A DNA stretch of 64,000 bases, from assembly GCF_008933955.1 (NCBI RefSeq), contig NZ_WBXO01000001.1, forward strand, positions 372,001 through 436,000, in the 5' to 3' direction. Positions 1 to 9,249 of the stretch are shown piece after piece. The notes beneath the pieces were generated by a model, which saw only the letters and a list, made by a program, of their open reading frames with translations, was not told where the DNA came from and did not search any database. A program made the translations under genes and the position numbers. Numbering within the stretch: position 1 is the stretch's first letter; the number at the start of each line of letters is the position of its first letter. Source of the stretch: Heliorestis acidaminivorans (GTDB taxonomy: Bacteria; Bacillota; Desulfitobacteriia; Heliobacteriales; Heliobacteriaceae).

Positions 1-535
1 TTATGTTCCTAGAAGCTAACTCTCTGGCTAATGATTTGGTAAAGCCTATAACACCAGCTTTGGCAGCAGCATAGTTTGACTGTCCTGCATTACCAATCTG
101 TCCTATAACAGAAGTGAGATTAACAATACGCCCTTGACGCTGTTTCATCATCACTTTGGCAATTGCTTTTGAACAAAGGTATACGCCTTTGAGGTTTGTA
201 TTCATGACAGCGTCCCAATCATTTTCTTTAAGACGCATTAAGAGATTATCCCTCGTAATGCCGGCGTTATTCACGAGTACATCAATTCTACCAAAACGGT
301 TTAAGAGTTCTTGTAGAAGCGCTTCTACCTCTTCTTGCTTAGAAACGTCAGCTTTGATAGCTATGGCCTGACCACCCTTAGCTTCAATCTGCTCTACAAC
401 TTCCCTAGCCTTTTCCTCATTACCCATGTAGTTAACGACTACAGCATAACCTTCTTCAGCAAAACGGAGAGCTACAGCCCGTCCAATACCCCGAGAAGCA
501 CCTGTAACCAGAACTACCCGCTGGTCTACACCCAT
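1..535 (-). CDS. fabG: 3-oxoacyl-ACP reductase FabG (3' end cut by window edge)
   Basis: NADPH-dependent reduction of 3-oxoacyl-ACP in type II fatty acid synthesis. The visible 178 codons run from the ATG at 535 and carry the short-chain dehydrogenase signatures: the TGASRGIG nucleotide-binding loop near the N-terminus, the NNAG motif, and the catalytic Ser region followed by YAAAK (Tyr and Lys). About 70 C-terminal residues lie beyond the window edge. The ATG lies one base after the fabD stop, and its GGGGAGAG ribosome site is inside fabD, so the two are translationally close. It is the last visible gene of the fapR-plsX-fabH-fabK-fabD-fabG operon; acpP and fabF would be expected further left. 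Confidence 0.95.
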   Translation of the reverse strand, partial: MGVDQRVVLVTGASRGIGRAVALRFAEEGYAVVVNYMGNEEKAREVVEQIEAKGGQAIAIKADVSKQEEVEALLQELLNRFGRIDVLVNNAGITRDNLLMRLKENDWDAVMNTNLKGVYLCSKAIAKVMMKQRQGRIVNLTSVIGQIGNAGQSNYAAAKAGVIGFTKSLARELASRNI

Positions 536-536
536 T

Positions 537-1478
537 TTATCCACTCTCCCCAGAAGATGCAACAATCTTTTCTAGTGAACTTACATCACTTATAGAAATA
601 ACTTTGGAACCTTTTATTATTTTTTTTGCTAATCCTGATAAAACTTTCCCTGGCCCGATTTCATAAAAATCTGTGACACCTTCTTGGGCCAAGAAGTTCA
701 TAGATTGCTCCCATCTTACAGAATGGTCTACCTGCTTAATGAGATTATTACGGATTTCATCAGCTTTGTAGGAAGCTGTACCTGTTACGTTAGCAACAAT
801 AGGTATAGCAGGATCTTTAAGTTCTGCTTTTCTTAGCACTTCGGCCATCTCTCGAGCGGCTTTCTCCATCAAAGAGCAATGGAAGGGGGCACTTACATTT
901 AGCATAACTACTTTCTTAGCCCCTTTGGCCTTAGCATGCTCAGCCGCTTTTTCAACTGCCTTCACTTCACCTGCAATGACTACTTGCCCTGCACCATTGT
1001 AATTAGCTGGCTCTACTATACCTAGTTCTAAGGCTTCCTGACAAGCTTCTTCTACTAAAGAACCTTCTAGCCCAAGAATAGCCGCCATCGTTCCTTGGCC
1101 TGCAGGAACAGCTGATTGCATAAAAGTACCACGCTGGCGAACTAATTGTACAGCTTCAGCTAGCTTCAGTGAACCTGCTGCCACAAGGGCAGAGTATTCA
1201 CCAAGGCTATGTCCAGCTACCCAGTGAGGCTGTAAGCCTCTTTGGGAGACAATTTTGTAAAGGGCTATAGAAGTAACTAACAAGGCTGGTTGTGTATTTA
1301 TAGTCAGTCTTAACTCTTCCTCAGGTCCTTCGAAACAAAGTCGACTTAAAGAAAAACCTAGAGCTTCATCAGCTTCATCATAAATCTTCTTGGCTTCTGG
1401 AAACTGTTCGTAAAGATCAGCACCCATTCCTACGAATTGAGAGCCTTGACCTGGAAAAAGAAAGGCAATTTTCTCCAT
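537..1478 (-). CDS. fabD: Malonyl-CoA:ACP transacylase FabD
   Basis: Transfers malonyl from CoA to acyl carrier protein, supplying the extender unit for fatty acid synthesis. The 313-residue length is normal. Visible family marks are GQGSQ at residues 10-14, the nucleophile elbow GHSLG with Ser91, Arg116 which should bind the malonyl carboxylate, and the catalytic His200 in APFHCS. The ATG at 1478 is preceded by TTAGGAGG, which overlaps the stop region of fabK 8 bases upstream. Cytoplasmic enzyme, co-transcribed with fabK and fabG. Confidence 0.97.
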   Translation of the reverse strand: MEKIAFLFPGQGSQFVGMGADLYEQFPEAKKIYDEADEALGFSLSRLCFEGPEEELRLTINTQPALLVTSIALYKIVSQRGLQPHWVAGHSLGEYSALVAAGSLKLAEAVQLVRQRGTFMQSAVPAGQGTMAAILGLEGSLVEEACQEALELGIVEPANYNGAGQVVIAGEVKAVEKAAEHAKAKGAKKVVMLNVSAPFHCSLMEKAAREMAEVLRKAELKDPAIPIVANVTGTASYKADEIRNNLIKQVDHSVRWEQSMNFLAQEGVTDFYEIGPGKVLSGLAKKIIKGSKVISISDVSSLEKIVASSGESG

Positions 1479-1486
1479 GATGCCTC

Positions 1487-2437
1487 CTAAGCTTTCATCT
1501 CTGCTATTGCAGACATGTTGGAGAAAACAACTTTAGCTTCCTCCATTATTTCTTGAATGATTTCGGAAGATTTTTGTTCCTTACATATCATACCAGCTAC
1601 TTGGCCAGCCATGACGGAACCATAGTCCACATCACCTTCAATCATGGCCATCCGTAGCTTGCCAACACCTAACTTTTCAAACTCTTCAGCTGATGCCGCT
1701 TTTCTTTCCATATCTTCAAACTGTCTCGTCAATTTGTTCTTAATAACTCGAACAGGATGGCCCGTTGGGCGACCAGTGACGACGGTGTCACGATCTTTTG
1801 CTTTTAACACCATCTTTTTGGCCTTGCTATGAATAATACATTCTTCAGCACACATAAAGCGAGTCCCAATCTGAACACCTGCAGCACCTAAAGCGATAGC
1901 CGCGGCAAACTGGCGACCATCAGCGATGCCTCCAGCGGCAATAACGGGAATCTTTACAGCGTCAACAACTTGAGGAACTAAGGCCATTGTTGTCATTTCT
2001 CCAACGTGACCACCCGATTCCATACCTTCAGCAATAACAGCATCTACACCTGATTTTTCAAGCCGCTGTGCTAGAGCCACAGCAGATACAACAGGAATCA
2101 CTTTGGTACCAATCTCTTTTAATCGAGGGATATATTTGCCAGGATTACCAGCACCAGTCGTGATTACCTTAACTTTGTGTTCGATAATCACATCCATCAC
2201 ATCATCTACATGAGGCGACATTAACATCACGTTAACACCAAAAGGCTTGTTCGTTTTTGCTTTAATTTTACGAATTTCTGTATCAATCCACTCAGCTGGC
2301 GCTTGACCGGCGCCAAGTATACCTAAGCCACCAGCTTCAGATACTGATGCCGCCAGTTCCGCCGTGGCCACCCAGGCCATCCCACCCTGTAAGATCGGAT
2401 ATTCAATTCCTAGAAGGTCACATAAAACGGTTCTCAC
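1487..2437 (-). CDS. fabK: Enoyl-ACP reductase II FabK (FMN-dependent)
   Basis: Catalyses the last reduction of each fatty acid elongation cycle. The 316-residue protein begins with the FabK/nitronate-monooxygenase type motif YPILQGGMAWVA and has PFGVNVM, the GGHVGE stretch and the phosphate-binding AAGGIADG and GTRF segments of an FMN-binding TIM barrel. It occupies the enoyl-reductase slot between fabH and fabD, which favours FabK over a nitronate monooxygenase. The start is a GTG at 2437 behind AAAGGAGG. No FabI-type reductase gene is present in this locus. FabK enzymes are known to be insensitive to triclosan. Confidence 0.94.
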   Translation of the reverse strand: MRTVLCDLLGIEYPILQGGMAWVATAELAASVSEAGGLGILGAGQAPAEWIDTEIRKIKAKTNKPFGVNVMLMSPHVDDVMDVIIEHKVKVITTGAGNPGKYIPRLKEIGTKVIPVVSAVALAQRLEKSGVDAVIAEGMESGGHVGEMTTMALVPQVVDAVKIPVIAAGGIADGRQFAAAIALGAAGVQIGTRFMCAEECIIHSKAKKMVLKAKDRDTVVTGRPTGHPVRVIKNKLTRQFEDMERKAASAEEFEKLGVGKLRMAMIEGDVDYGSVMAGQVAGMICKEQKSSEIIQEIMEEAKVVFSNMSAIAEMKA

Positions 2438-2485
2438 GAGTCTCCTCCTTTGTAATTACGCAACTAACCAAAGTCTCATAAATAA

Positions 2486-3493
2486 TTATTTTTGGGGCTT
2501 TGCCCAATGGACTGCTAAACTACCCCAAGTAAGGCCAGCACCAAAACCAACAAGCATGAGACGATCGCCTTCTCTAATTCGACCAGCTCTTACAGCTTCA
2601 TCAAGGGCGACTGGAATCGATGCTGCTGACATATTGCCATAGCGGTTTAAGTTAACTTCTACTCTTTCCATGGGGATCTTTAGTTTCTTGACTGATGAGT
2701 CGATGATGCGTTGATTAGCCTGATGGGGTATGAAAAAGTCAATATCTTCACGCTTCCATCCAGCCCTATCTAAAGCTTCTAAAGCTGCATCGCCCATCAC
2801 TTTTACTGCAAACTTATACACTTCCGAACCATTCATACGTACAAAGTGTTCTCTTTTCTCTAACGTAGACAGCGAATGAGGCAAGCGAGTTCCTCCTGCT
2901 GGCACAAGCAAGGAAGGACCGCCGGAACCATCGGCTCCTAGATAAATAGAACGGATTCCTTTGCCATTTTCAACAGGACCTAAGACAGCCGCACCTGCTC
3001 CATCTCCAAAAAGAACACAAGTGTTACGATCTTGAAAATCGATAATTCTTGACATGACTTCGGCACCTATGACAAGAACTTTGTTATAAAAACCTGTGGC
3101 AATAAACTGAGCTCCTATCGCACAGCCATAGATAAAGCTAGTGCATGCTGTCTCTACATCAAAAGCAGCCGCTTTCTTTGCGCCTAACCGTTCAGCTACC
3201 AGACAAGCTGTAGCTGGTAAGTACATATCAAAAGCACAGCTACCTACAATAACAAGGTCTATCTCTTCAGCAGAGAGGCCAGCATGTTCTAGTGCTTTTT
3301 CACCTGCTTTAAAGGCCAGATCACTTGTTGCTTCATGATCTGCCGCTATTCGTCGCTCATGAATGCCTGTTCTTGTCCGTATCCATTCATCAGAGGTGTC
3401 AACTATTGATTCAAGCTCTTTGTTAGTCATGATTCTCTCAGGTAGATAGGATCCAGTGCCCCAAAAACCTACAGAACGCAGCTCAGTCATCAT
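2486..3493 (-). CDS. fabH: 3-oxoacyl-ACP synthase III FabH
   Basis: Condenses acetyl-CoA (or a branched acyl-CoA) with malonyl-ACP to start fatty acid synthesis. The Cys-His-Asn triad is visible in a frame counted from an upstream GTG at 3502: Cys120 in ETACTS, His260 in IPHQAN and Asn290 in NRYGNMS. I chose the ATG at 3493 because AAAGGA lies 11 bases upstream of it, whereas the in-frame GTG at 3502 is almost touching that site; a second ATG at 3490 is also possible. The start lies inside the last codons of plsX. Priming specificity (straight or branched) cannot be read from the sequence. Confidence 0.96.
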   Translation of the reverse strand: MMTELRSVGFWGTGSYLPERIMTNKELESIVDTSDEWIRTRTGIHERRIAADHEATSDLAFKAGEKALEHAGLSAEEIDLVIVGSCAFDMYLPATACLVAERLGAKKAAAFDVETACTSFIYGCAIGAQFIATGFYNKVLVIGAEVMSRIIDFQDRNTCVLFGDGAGAAVLGPVENGKGIRSIYLGADGSGGPSLLVPAGGTRLPHSLSTLEKREHFVRMNGSEVYKFAVKVMGDAALEALDRAGWKREDIDFFIPHQANQRIIDSSVKKLKIPMERVEVNLNRYGNMSAASIPVALDEAVRAGRIREGDRLMLVGFGAGLTWGSLAVHWAKPQK

Positions 3494-4496
3494 TCCGGAC
3501 ACTATCCTTTCCAGGAATATTTTCTTGGATAGCTTTAATAATTTTTTGTTCTACACTTTGATGGGCTACTTGAAGTGCATTCTTAATGGCCTTTGCTTTC
3601 GATGAGCCATGGCAAATAATTGATACACCATTAACACCGAGAAGAGGAGCTCCGCCATATTCGGCATAATCTAGCCGCTTGGCCATACCTCTTAAAGCGG
3701 GAGTAGCCATAAAGGCTCCAACTTGAGCGAGGCGACTATTTTTCAACTCTTCTTTTACCATGCTGTACAGAGCACTTACTAGACCTTCTCCAAATTTGAG
3801 AACTATATTGCCTACAAAGCCATCACAAACGATAACGTCAACAGAGTCATTGAAAAAATCACGCCCTTCAACATTACCAATAAAATTAATAGGGCTTTCT
3901 TGCAGTAGTCCATAAGCACCTAAGACTAGTTCATTTCCTTTTGTAGACTCTTCTCCTATGTTCATTAAGCCTACACGAGGATTTTTGATCCCTAAGACAC
4001 GCTCCATATAGATACTGCCCATTAAAGCAAACTGTAGTAAATTTTTAGGTTTTGCTTCAGAGTTCGCTCCTACATCGAGCAATAATTTGCCACCATAAGG
4101 TGTTGGTATGATAGTTGCAATAGCTGGTCTATCAATGCCTGAAATACGACCGAGTCCGAGCAGTGAAGAAGCCATCTGTGCTCCTGTTGATCCTGCTGAT
4201 ACAAGAGCATCTGCTTTTCCCTCTTTGACCAACCGGGTGGCAACTACAATAGAAGCGTCTTTTTTTCTTCTTAAGGCCGTAGCAGGAGATTCATCCATAG
4301 TAATAACTTCTGAGGCAGCGATAATCTCTAAGCGAGACCGAACTTTTGACGAAGTTTCGGCCAGTAATGGTTCCAGCATTTCTTTTTGGCCTACTAACAA
4401 AATGGTCAAATCGCTTTCTTCGACCGCCTGAATAGCACCATTGATAATCTCTATAGGCCCATGATCGCCACCCATGGCGTCCAAGGCAATGCGCAA
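3483..4496 (-). CDS. plsX: Phosphate acyltransferase PlsX
   Basis: Makes acyl-phosphate from acyl-ACP for the PlsY step of phospholipid synthesis; a peripheral membrane enzyme. The family start LRIALDAMGGDHGP is clear. The frame is open upstream to 4565, but I place the start at the TTG at 4496 because AAGGAGGAG lies just before it and the protein then has 337 residues, the usual PlsX size, and no longer overlaps fapR. Typical segments include the DVGAN stretch and CDGFVGN. It follows fapR by 13 bases and overlaps fabH by 11 bases. Confidence 0.95.
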   Translation of the reverse strand: MRIALDAMGGDHGPIEIINGAIQAVEESDLTILLVGQKEMLEPLLAETSSKVRSRLEIIAASEVITMDESPATALRRKKDASIVVATRLVKEGKADALVSAGSTGAQMASSLLGLGRISGIDRPAIATIIPTPYGGKLLLDVGANSEAKPKNLLQFALMGSIYMERVLGIKNPRVGLMNIGEESTKGNELVLGAYGLLQESPINFIGNVEGRDFFNDSVDVIVCDGFVGNIVLKFGEGLVSALYSMVKEELKNSRLAQVGAFMATPALRGMAKRLDYAEYGGAPLLGVNGVSIICHGSSKAKAIKNALQVAHQSVEQKIIKAIQENIPGKDSVRNDD

Positions 4497-4509
4497 GTAG
4501 GTCTCCTCC

Positions 4510-5079
4510 TTATGAGTCTGTAATCTCTTCACGGGCGACAATATAAAATCTACCTGAGAGTACAATTTCGTCTTCCACTCGGCTTATGACCCGAATGATG
4601 TGACGAGCACCTACTACTTTCATAACAAAAGCTTCTGCCCGAACTATCTCTCCAAGTGCAACAGGTCGCCTATAGCGTACTCTCGCAATTCCGGTAAGAG
4701 CAATTGGTGCATCTACAATCGCTACAGCTAATGAATTAGCTTGGGCAAAGAGATGATGCCCTCTTGCAATAGCTGTTTTACGCAAAACCATATTTTCCGT
4801 AATTTCTAAGCGGGAAGCGCCACTCTTACTTAAAGTAAGTTCTGTTATCTCACCTATGATTTCAGCATCACTTAGTGAACGAACTTCTTGTAGCCTTTCC
4901 GTTGCAACTCGTCTCGTACGCTCACGCAAATCAGGTATTCCAATCTCCAAACGATCAAGCCTTACTGTCTGAATGCTTACACCAAGTCTTCGAGCTAGCT
5001 CTCCATCTGTTTGAAGCGGATTATCATTTAATAATTTCTCTAAGTTTGCATGACGCAAGCCTTTTCTTTTTCGCGCCAC
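4510..5079 (-). CDS. fapR: Fatty acid and phospholipid biosynthesis repressor FapR
   Basis: Malonyl-CoA-responsive repressor of lipid synthesis genes. The N-terminal winged-helix part reads DGELARRLGVSIQTVRLDRLE, followed by DLRER and a C-terminal hot-dog (MaoC-like) effector domain from about residue 75. The frame is open to a GTG at 5088 that touches the GGAGG; I prefer the GTG at 5079, 10 bases after GGAGG, giving 189 residues, close to the 188 of Bacillus FapR. It is the first gene of the fab operon, and the operator-like repeat in front of it suggests autoregulation. Confidence 0.95.
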   Translation of the reverse strand: MARKRKGLRHANLEKLLNDNPLQTDGELARRLGVSIQTVRLDRLEIGIPDLRERTRRVATERLQEVRSLSDAEIIGEITELTLSKSGASRLEITENMVLRKTAIARGHHLFAQANSLAVAIVDAPIALTGIARVRYRRPVALGEIVRAEAFVMKVVGARHIIRVISRVEDEIVLSGRFYIVAREEITDS

Positions 5080-5120
5080 TATCTCCACACCTCCACTCTT
5101 TTGAGCGCATGAAGATAATA

Positions 5121-5137
5121 TTAGTAGCTGGTAATAA
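5121..5137. promoter_or_regulatory. Candidate FapR operator
   Basis: A 17-base imperfect palindrome TTAGTA-N5-TAATAA (one mismatch between arms) sits 4 bases downstream of the -10 box of the fapR promoter, where the transcript should start. The half-site TTAGTA and the 17-base layout resemble published FapR sites of Bacillus. Operator identity is inferred from position and pattern. Confidence 0.7.
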
Positions 5138-5141
5138 ATTT

Positions 5142-5170
5142 AGTATATCTTTATCGCCCTGATAAAGCAA
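5142..5170 (-). promoter_or_regulatory. Promoter of the fapR-fab operon
   Basis: On the minus strand TTGCTT (5165-5170) and TATACT (5142-5147) are separated by exactly 17 bases, a good sigma-A type promoter about 60 bases ahead of fapR. The candidate FapR operator follows at once. Confidence 0.75.
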
Positions 5171-5220
5171 GAAAAAAAGAGGTATAGAGAAAAGTTTTTC
5201 CTTTACTTTCCTTTTTTCCC

Positions 5221-5256
5221 AAAAAGAAAAAGGCCTATACAAATATACAGGCCTTT
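5221..5256 (-). terminator. Hairpin between the rpmF side and the fapR promoter
   Basis: Stem AAAGGCCTGTAT/GTATAGGCCTTT (with G-U pairs) and a four-base loop at 5229-5256, followed on the minus strand by a T-rich run. Being on the minus strand left of rpmF, it should end the ackA-yceD-rpmF transcript before the fab promoter. Confidence 0.75.
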
Positions 5257-5292
5257 CGGATACTTTTTTATAAAATTCACTTGATCGGTGAA

Positions 5293-5472
5293 CTATTCTG
5301 CCTTCTTTTCTTCCCTTTCACGGTAAAAACCGCAACTAGAGCAGACATGGTGAGGCATTTTCGGCTCTTGACATTGAGGACAAGCATTAAACTTTACAAG
5401 CTTTAGTTTCTCATTCACGGCACGACGATTGCGATTCCGTGACTTTGAGCGTTTGTGCTGAGGTACACCCAT
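5293..5472 (-). CDS. rpmF: 50S ribosomal protein L32
   Basis: Small zinc-ribbon protein of the large ribosomal subunit, 59 residues. It starts MGVPQHKRSKSRNRNRR, the L32 signature, and has two Cys pairs (CPQC and CSSC) for zinc, so it is the four-cysteine form. The ATG at 5472 follows AAAGGAGGTGTAGGAG. It lies 22 bases after yceD, the usual arrangement in Bacillota, and is followed by a terminator. Confidence 0.97.
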   Translation of the reverse strand: MGVPQHKRSKSRNRNRRAVNEKLKLVKFNACPQCQEPKMPHHVCSSCGFYREREEKKAE

Positions 5473-5494
5473 CTCCTACACCTCCTTTATGCTT

Positions 5495-6040
5495 TTACGA
5501 TGGTTCTTTCTGTTTGAGTAAAGCCAGGAGGGGAGCCAGGCGTGGATCTCCTTGTTCAACCTGACAAGTACAGGACTGTTCATTTAGATAAGTTCCACAT
5601 TGTGGACATAATCCCTGACAGTCTTCCTGACAGAGAACCTTCATTGGTAGAGCTAGCAAAAGAGCATCCTGACTAAGTTCCGTCAAATCCAATTCACCTT
5701 GATTCAATAAAGGATAAGTTGGTATTTCAGGTTCTTCCTTTAGCTCTTCCTCTTCTGCTGTTTTCTCTAAAGAATTGGATATAAACATACCATCTAGAGG
5801 AACTTCCATAGGTAATTCTACCGTTTGCAAGCAGCGATGACAAGCTGTTTGCACAAGAGCTTTTAAAAGACCTTGAAAACGATAGCCTTCTTCCACCCGG
5901 GCCACTGTTCCTTCTACATCGACAGGTCCCAGTAAGCGAAAGTCTTTTCCTAAATCCAAGGCTTCCTGCCACTGACCTGACCACTGCTGTGGTCGCCAAG
6001 TCTCTCGAGCTTTGAGCAGTATTGATCCTTCGACTTTCAC
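5495..6040 (-). CDS. yceD: YceD family protein (DUF177)
   Basis: Conserved 181-residue protein of the DUF177/YceD family, which is nearly always found just before rpmF. In plants and E. coli relatives are linked to 23S rRNA accumulation; its exact role in Bacillota is not settled. Visible are the CHRC pair in the middle and a C-terminal zinc-like cluster CQEDCQGLCPQCG followed by CTC. The start is a GTG at 6040 behind GAGGTGAG. The acidic stretch around residues 92-106 is typical. Confidence 0.88.
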   Translation of the reverse strand: MKVEGSILLKARETWRPQQWSGQWQEALDLGKDFRLLGPVDVEGTVARVEEGYRFQGLLKALVQTACHRCLQTVELPMEVPLDGMFISNSLEKTAEEEELKEEPEIPTYPLLNQGELDLTELSQDALLLALPMKVLCQEDCQGLCPQCGTYLNEQSCTCQVEQGDPRLAPLLALLKQKEPS

Positions 6041-6118
6041 AAGCTCACCTCATTATAAACGGACCAGCCATTATTATACAAAGCTCCTCTGGCTCTGTCA
6101 ATGATTCATTATCTTGTC

Positions 6119-7315
6119 TTACGATGTTTTTACAAGTCGAAAAGTGTCGCGAGCTATCATTAACTCTTCGTTCGTAGGAATGACGAGAATCTTGCATCGA
6201 CTTCCTTGTTTTGAAATTTCTTTTTCACCGCGTCTATTGTTTTTCTCATGATCTAGTTCCGCACCAAGGTAACCTAGATCTTCGGTGATAGCTTGACGAA
6301 TTGTAGGTGAGTTTTCACCTAGGCCAGCTGTAAAGATAATCCCATCCACACCATTCATAACTGCACTATAAGCACCAATATACTTTTTAACACGGTAGGC
6401 AAATATATCTAAAGCTAGTTGACAGCGATGCTCGCCATTCTTAGCTGCTTCTTCTAAATCACGAAAATCACTTGAGAGGCCTGAAATACCAAGAACACCA
6501 CATTTTTTGTTAAGAAAACTATTCATTTCTTCTATATTCATATTTTCCTTTTCCATGAGGAAGAGCAAACTAGCGGGATCAATATCTCCTACTCTTGTTC
6601 CCATAACAAGACCTTCTAAAGGTGTAAAACCCATTGAAGTGTCTACTGATTTTCCACCATTTACGGCGGCAATGGAAGCACCATTACCTAAGTGACAAGT
6701 GATCAGTTTTAGAGCTGATATATCTTTTTGCAAAAATTCCGCCGCTTTTTGGGCTACATATTTGTGTGATGTACCATGAAAACCATAACGTCGCAAGGAG
6801 TATTTCTTGGATATTTCATAAGGCAAGGCATAGATATATGCTTTTTCTGGTATAGATTGGTGAAAGGCTGTATCAAAAACAGCCACTTGTGTTACCTTAG
6901 GCAACATTCTAGCACATGCTTCTATGCCCATTAATGCTGGTGGATTATGCAAAGGCGCTACATCAAAAAGCATGGCTATTTTATTTGAAACTTCATCACT
7001 AATGACAGTAGAGTCTGCAAAACGATCACCACCGTGGGCAACGCGGTGACCAATAGCATCTATTTCATTCATTTCTTTTATAACGCCTTGTTGCTGATGA
7101 GTTAATGCTTTTACGGTCAGTTCAATGGCTTGATTGTGATTCTCTATATCTTCTTTTACAACTAGCGCTTCTTTATTGAGAGGTTGATGAGTTAGCGATG
7201 AACCTGAGATTCCGATGCGATCAACCAACCCTTTTGCTAATAACTGTTCTTCTTTCATGTCAAAGATCTGATATTTTAACGAGGAACTGCCAGAGTTGAT
7301 TACTAAGACGATCAT
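6119..7315 (-). CDS. ackA: Acetate kinase
   Basis: Interconverts acetyl phosphate plus ADP with acetate plus ATP. The protein has 398 residues, the normal length, and shows the N-terminal NSGSSSLK phosphate motif (Asn7), the HRVAHGG segment, FDTAFHQ, the RYGFHGTSH block and the GNGAS and TAGLGEN nucleotide-binding stretches. The ATG at 7315 follows GTAGGAGG. No pta gene is next to it; the window instead has a PduL-type phosphotransacylase at 60.4-61.0 kb that could supply acetyl phosphate. YceD and L32 lie downstream on the same strand. Confidence 0.97.
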   Translation of the reverse strand: MIVLVINSGSSSLKYQIFDMKEEQLLAKGLVDRIGISGSSLTHQPLNKEALVVKEDIENHNQAIELTVKALTHQQQGVIKEMNEIDAIGHRVAHGGDRFADSTVISDEVSNKIAMLFDVAPLHNPPALMGIEACARMLPKVTQVAVFDTAFHQSIPEKAYIYALPYEISKKYSLRRYGFHGTSHKYVAQKAAEFLQKDISALKLITCHLGNGASIAAVNGGKSVDTSMGFTPLEGLVMGTRVGDIDPASLLFLMEKENMNIEEMNSFLNKKCGVLGISGLSSDFRDLEEAAKNGEHRCQLALDIFAYRVKKYIGAYSAVMNGVDGIIFTAGLGENSPTIRQAITEDLGYLGAELDHEKNNRRGEKEISKQGSRCKILVIPTNEELMIARDTFRLVKTS

Positions 7316-7447
7316 TCTTGAACCTCCTACCCATTTTCATTGCTTTCTACCTTAATATACCCTAAAACGAGTGATTGATCTCACTTGTAAAGATTTTTCT
7401 AGTTTCTTGAAGACTGAGTCTAAGAACGAAAAGCTGGAGGTTCCTTC

Positions 7448-8623
7448 ATGCAGAAAAGAATTCTCTTTTTTTTCGTCCTTTTTATTTTTTTCTTAGCTCC
7501 CCTGATGGTCTATTACCCTCAAGAATCTCTAGCAGGAGCTAAAGATGGTCTCCACCTATGGCTCACCGTTGCTTTACCTGCTCTCTTTCCTTTCATGGTA
7601 GTTGCTGAGTTAATTATTCGACTAGGATTGCCGCCACTGTTAGGACTTTTATTTGAGCCTATGATGAGACCTCTCTTTCGCTTGCCTGGTCCAGCAGGTG
7701 TTGTCGTAGCTGTGGGTTTTACAACAGGCTTTCCCATTGGTGCTATCATGACTACCAGATTTATTCAAGAAGGATTGCTTACTAGGCAAGAAGGAGAACG
7801 TCTGGCTCTTTTTACTAATAATGCTAGTCCCCTTTTTCTACTCGGTGTTGTAGGTACAGCTCTTTTTGGCCATCCAGAAATTGGCTTATTGATTGCCTGT
7901 TCGCATTATGGTGCTAACTTGATTTTAGGTATTCTTTTTGCTTTTTTGGATCGCAAAAGAACTGTCCTTACTGTTCCTGCAAAAGTTCCTTTCTCTTCTC
8001 GTATGAAAGCAGAGTGGAAGCGTTTTCTTCTAAACGACAGTCCACCTGGTGAAATTATCGGACAGTCTATTGTCAAAGCCATGAATAATGCTATAGCTAT
8101 CGGTGGTTATCTAATCTTTTTCACCGTTGTTTTTCGCTTATTTTTGGCCAGTGGAGTGCTCAATCCTTTAATTTTGTTTATGGAAAAGTTTCTTATGTGG
8201 TTTCGCTTTGAACCTGCATTAGCGCAAGGGTTACTTGCTGGTCTTATGGAAATGACTTTAGGTAGCCAACAGATTGTCGCAACATCAGCACCTCTTATTG
8301 ATAAAGTTCTTCTTATTTCTTTTATTCTTGCTTGGAGTGGTTTGTCTATACAAGCGCAAGTGGCCACTTTTCTGCTTCAAAGCGGTGTTCCTGTTCATAG
8401 ATATATTACTGCTCGATTAATGCAGGGCTTCCTTGCTCTTGCTATCTCCTATCTACTCTTTCATCTCTGGCCTCTCCCTCTAGCTACAGTAGAGGTCAAT
8501 CCCAGCTTATCGAGTAATTTGTGGTCTTTCTGGCCTGGTATTATCGGACTTTTTTATACTTTTCTTGGTTTCTTTCTGCTCTTTCTGGTTTTTGCCAGAA
8601 AAAGATTGCTCAAGTCTTTGTAA
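7448..8623 (+). CDS. ylbJ: Sporulation integral membrane protein YlbJ
   Basis: Polytopic membrane protein of 391 residues related to the YlbJ/nucleoside-recognition (gate) family, required for efficient sporulation in Bacillus. About eight or more hydrophobic segments are visible, starting with an N-terminal one at residues 4-24, then the LPALFPFMVVAEL block and the GFTTGFPIGAIMTT motif typical of YlbJ. The ATG follows GGAGG by six bases. It is one of the few plus-strand genes and is divergent from ackA. I could not find a convincing sporulation sigma-factor promoter upstream. Confidence 0.88.
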   Translation: MQKRILFFFVLFIFFLAPLMVYYPQESLAGAKDGLHLWLTVALPALFPFMVVAELIIRLGLPPLLGLLFEPMMRPLFRLPGPAGVVVAVGFTTGFPIGAIMTTRFIQEGLLTRQEGERLALFTNNASPLFLLGVVGTALFGHPEIGLLIACSHYGANLILGILFAFLDRKRTVLTVPAKVPFSSRMKAEWKRFLLNDSPPGEIIGQSIVKAMNNAIAIGGYLIFFTVVFRLFLASGVLNPLILFMEKFLMWFRFEPALAQGLLAGLMEMTLGSQQIVATSAPLIDKVLLISFILAWSGLSIQAQVATFLLQSGVPVHRYITARLMQGFLALAISYLLFHLWPLPLATVEVNPSLSSNLWSFWPGIIGLFYTFLGFFLLFLVFARKRLLKSL

Positions 8624-8640
8624 TGGAGAAATCAAAAAAT

Positions 8641-8672
8641 TAAAAAATAAAAAGGAACCTAAATTAGGCTCC
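8641..8672 (-). terminator. Terminator of the coaD-side transcript
   Basis: On the minus strand GGAGCCT-AATTT-AGGTTCC (one G-U pair) is followed by a T-rich tract, just after the stop of the coiled-coil gene. Read on the plus strand the stem has a mismatch and no good T run, so it is a weaker end for ylbJ. Confidence 0.75.
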
Positions 8673-8681
8673 CCTTATACT

Positions 8682-9206
8682 CTAATATTCTCTCTCTTGT
8701 TCACTGTTACTTTCTTCCCTGAGTTCGTTACGACCTTCTCGAACTGTTGTAGCCGCACGATTTAACAATTGCTCCATCTGTTGGAGCACATCATCAGCAT
8801 ATTGACAAGCGTTCATTTTTAATTCATCAGCTTCTCGTTTGGCATCAGCAATAATTTCTTCTGACTGTGTCTGAGCTAATCGATATACTTCACTTTCATT
8901 GGCTAGTTTGCTTACATAAGATTTAGTCTCATCAATCATTCGTTGACATTCATCTTCTGCTTCTTGAATCACTCTTTGTCTTTCTTTAGTTAACCACTTA
9001 GCTTGCCTTAATTCTTCCGGCAAGCTTGTCCTAATTCTGTCTAGATAATCAAGCAGTAACTGGTCGTCGATCAATACTTTTCCTGTCATTGGAATACGCG
9101 ATGAAGAGTTAATTAAATTTTCCATCTCATCGATGATGCGCGTTACATTGAGCTTGCTCTCCATGCCTCGCATTCCGCTTCCTTCTAAAGGCAACCCCCG
9201 CTCCAT
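8682..9206 (-). CDS. Conserved coiled-coil protein (ATPase subunit H-like) beside coaD
   Basis: Hypothetical protein of 174 residues found next to ylbJ and coaD in many Clostridia, often labelled ATPase or V-type ATPase subunit H-like; no catalytic motif is visible, so the label should not be taken as a function. The N-terminal part carries the family segment with PMTGKVLID, and residues about 65-155 form a charged alpha-helical coiled coil rich in Glu, Ala and Lys, similar in feel to DivIVA or F0 subunit b helices. The ATG at 9206 follows AAAGGGG; a second in-frame ATG exists 14 codons later. The role is unknown. Confidence 0.75.
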   Translation of the reverse strand: MERGLPLEGSGMRGMESKLNVTRIIDEMENLINSSSRIPMTGKVLIDDQLLLDYLDRIRTSLPEELRQAKWLTKERQRVIQEAEDECQRMIDETKSYVSKLANESEVYRLAQTQSEEIIADAKREADELKMNACQYADDVLQQMEQLLNRAATTVREGRNELREESNSEQEREY

Positions 9207-9249
9207 GTTGTTCCCCTTTCTATCATAATGATAGTTTCCCCACTATATC

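Noticed and set aside
7316..7447. Promoter for ackA in the ackA-ylbJ gap
   Set aside because: TATATT is present on the minus strand but no -35 hexamer lies at 16-18 bases.
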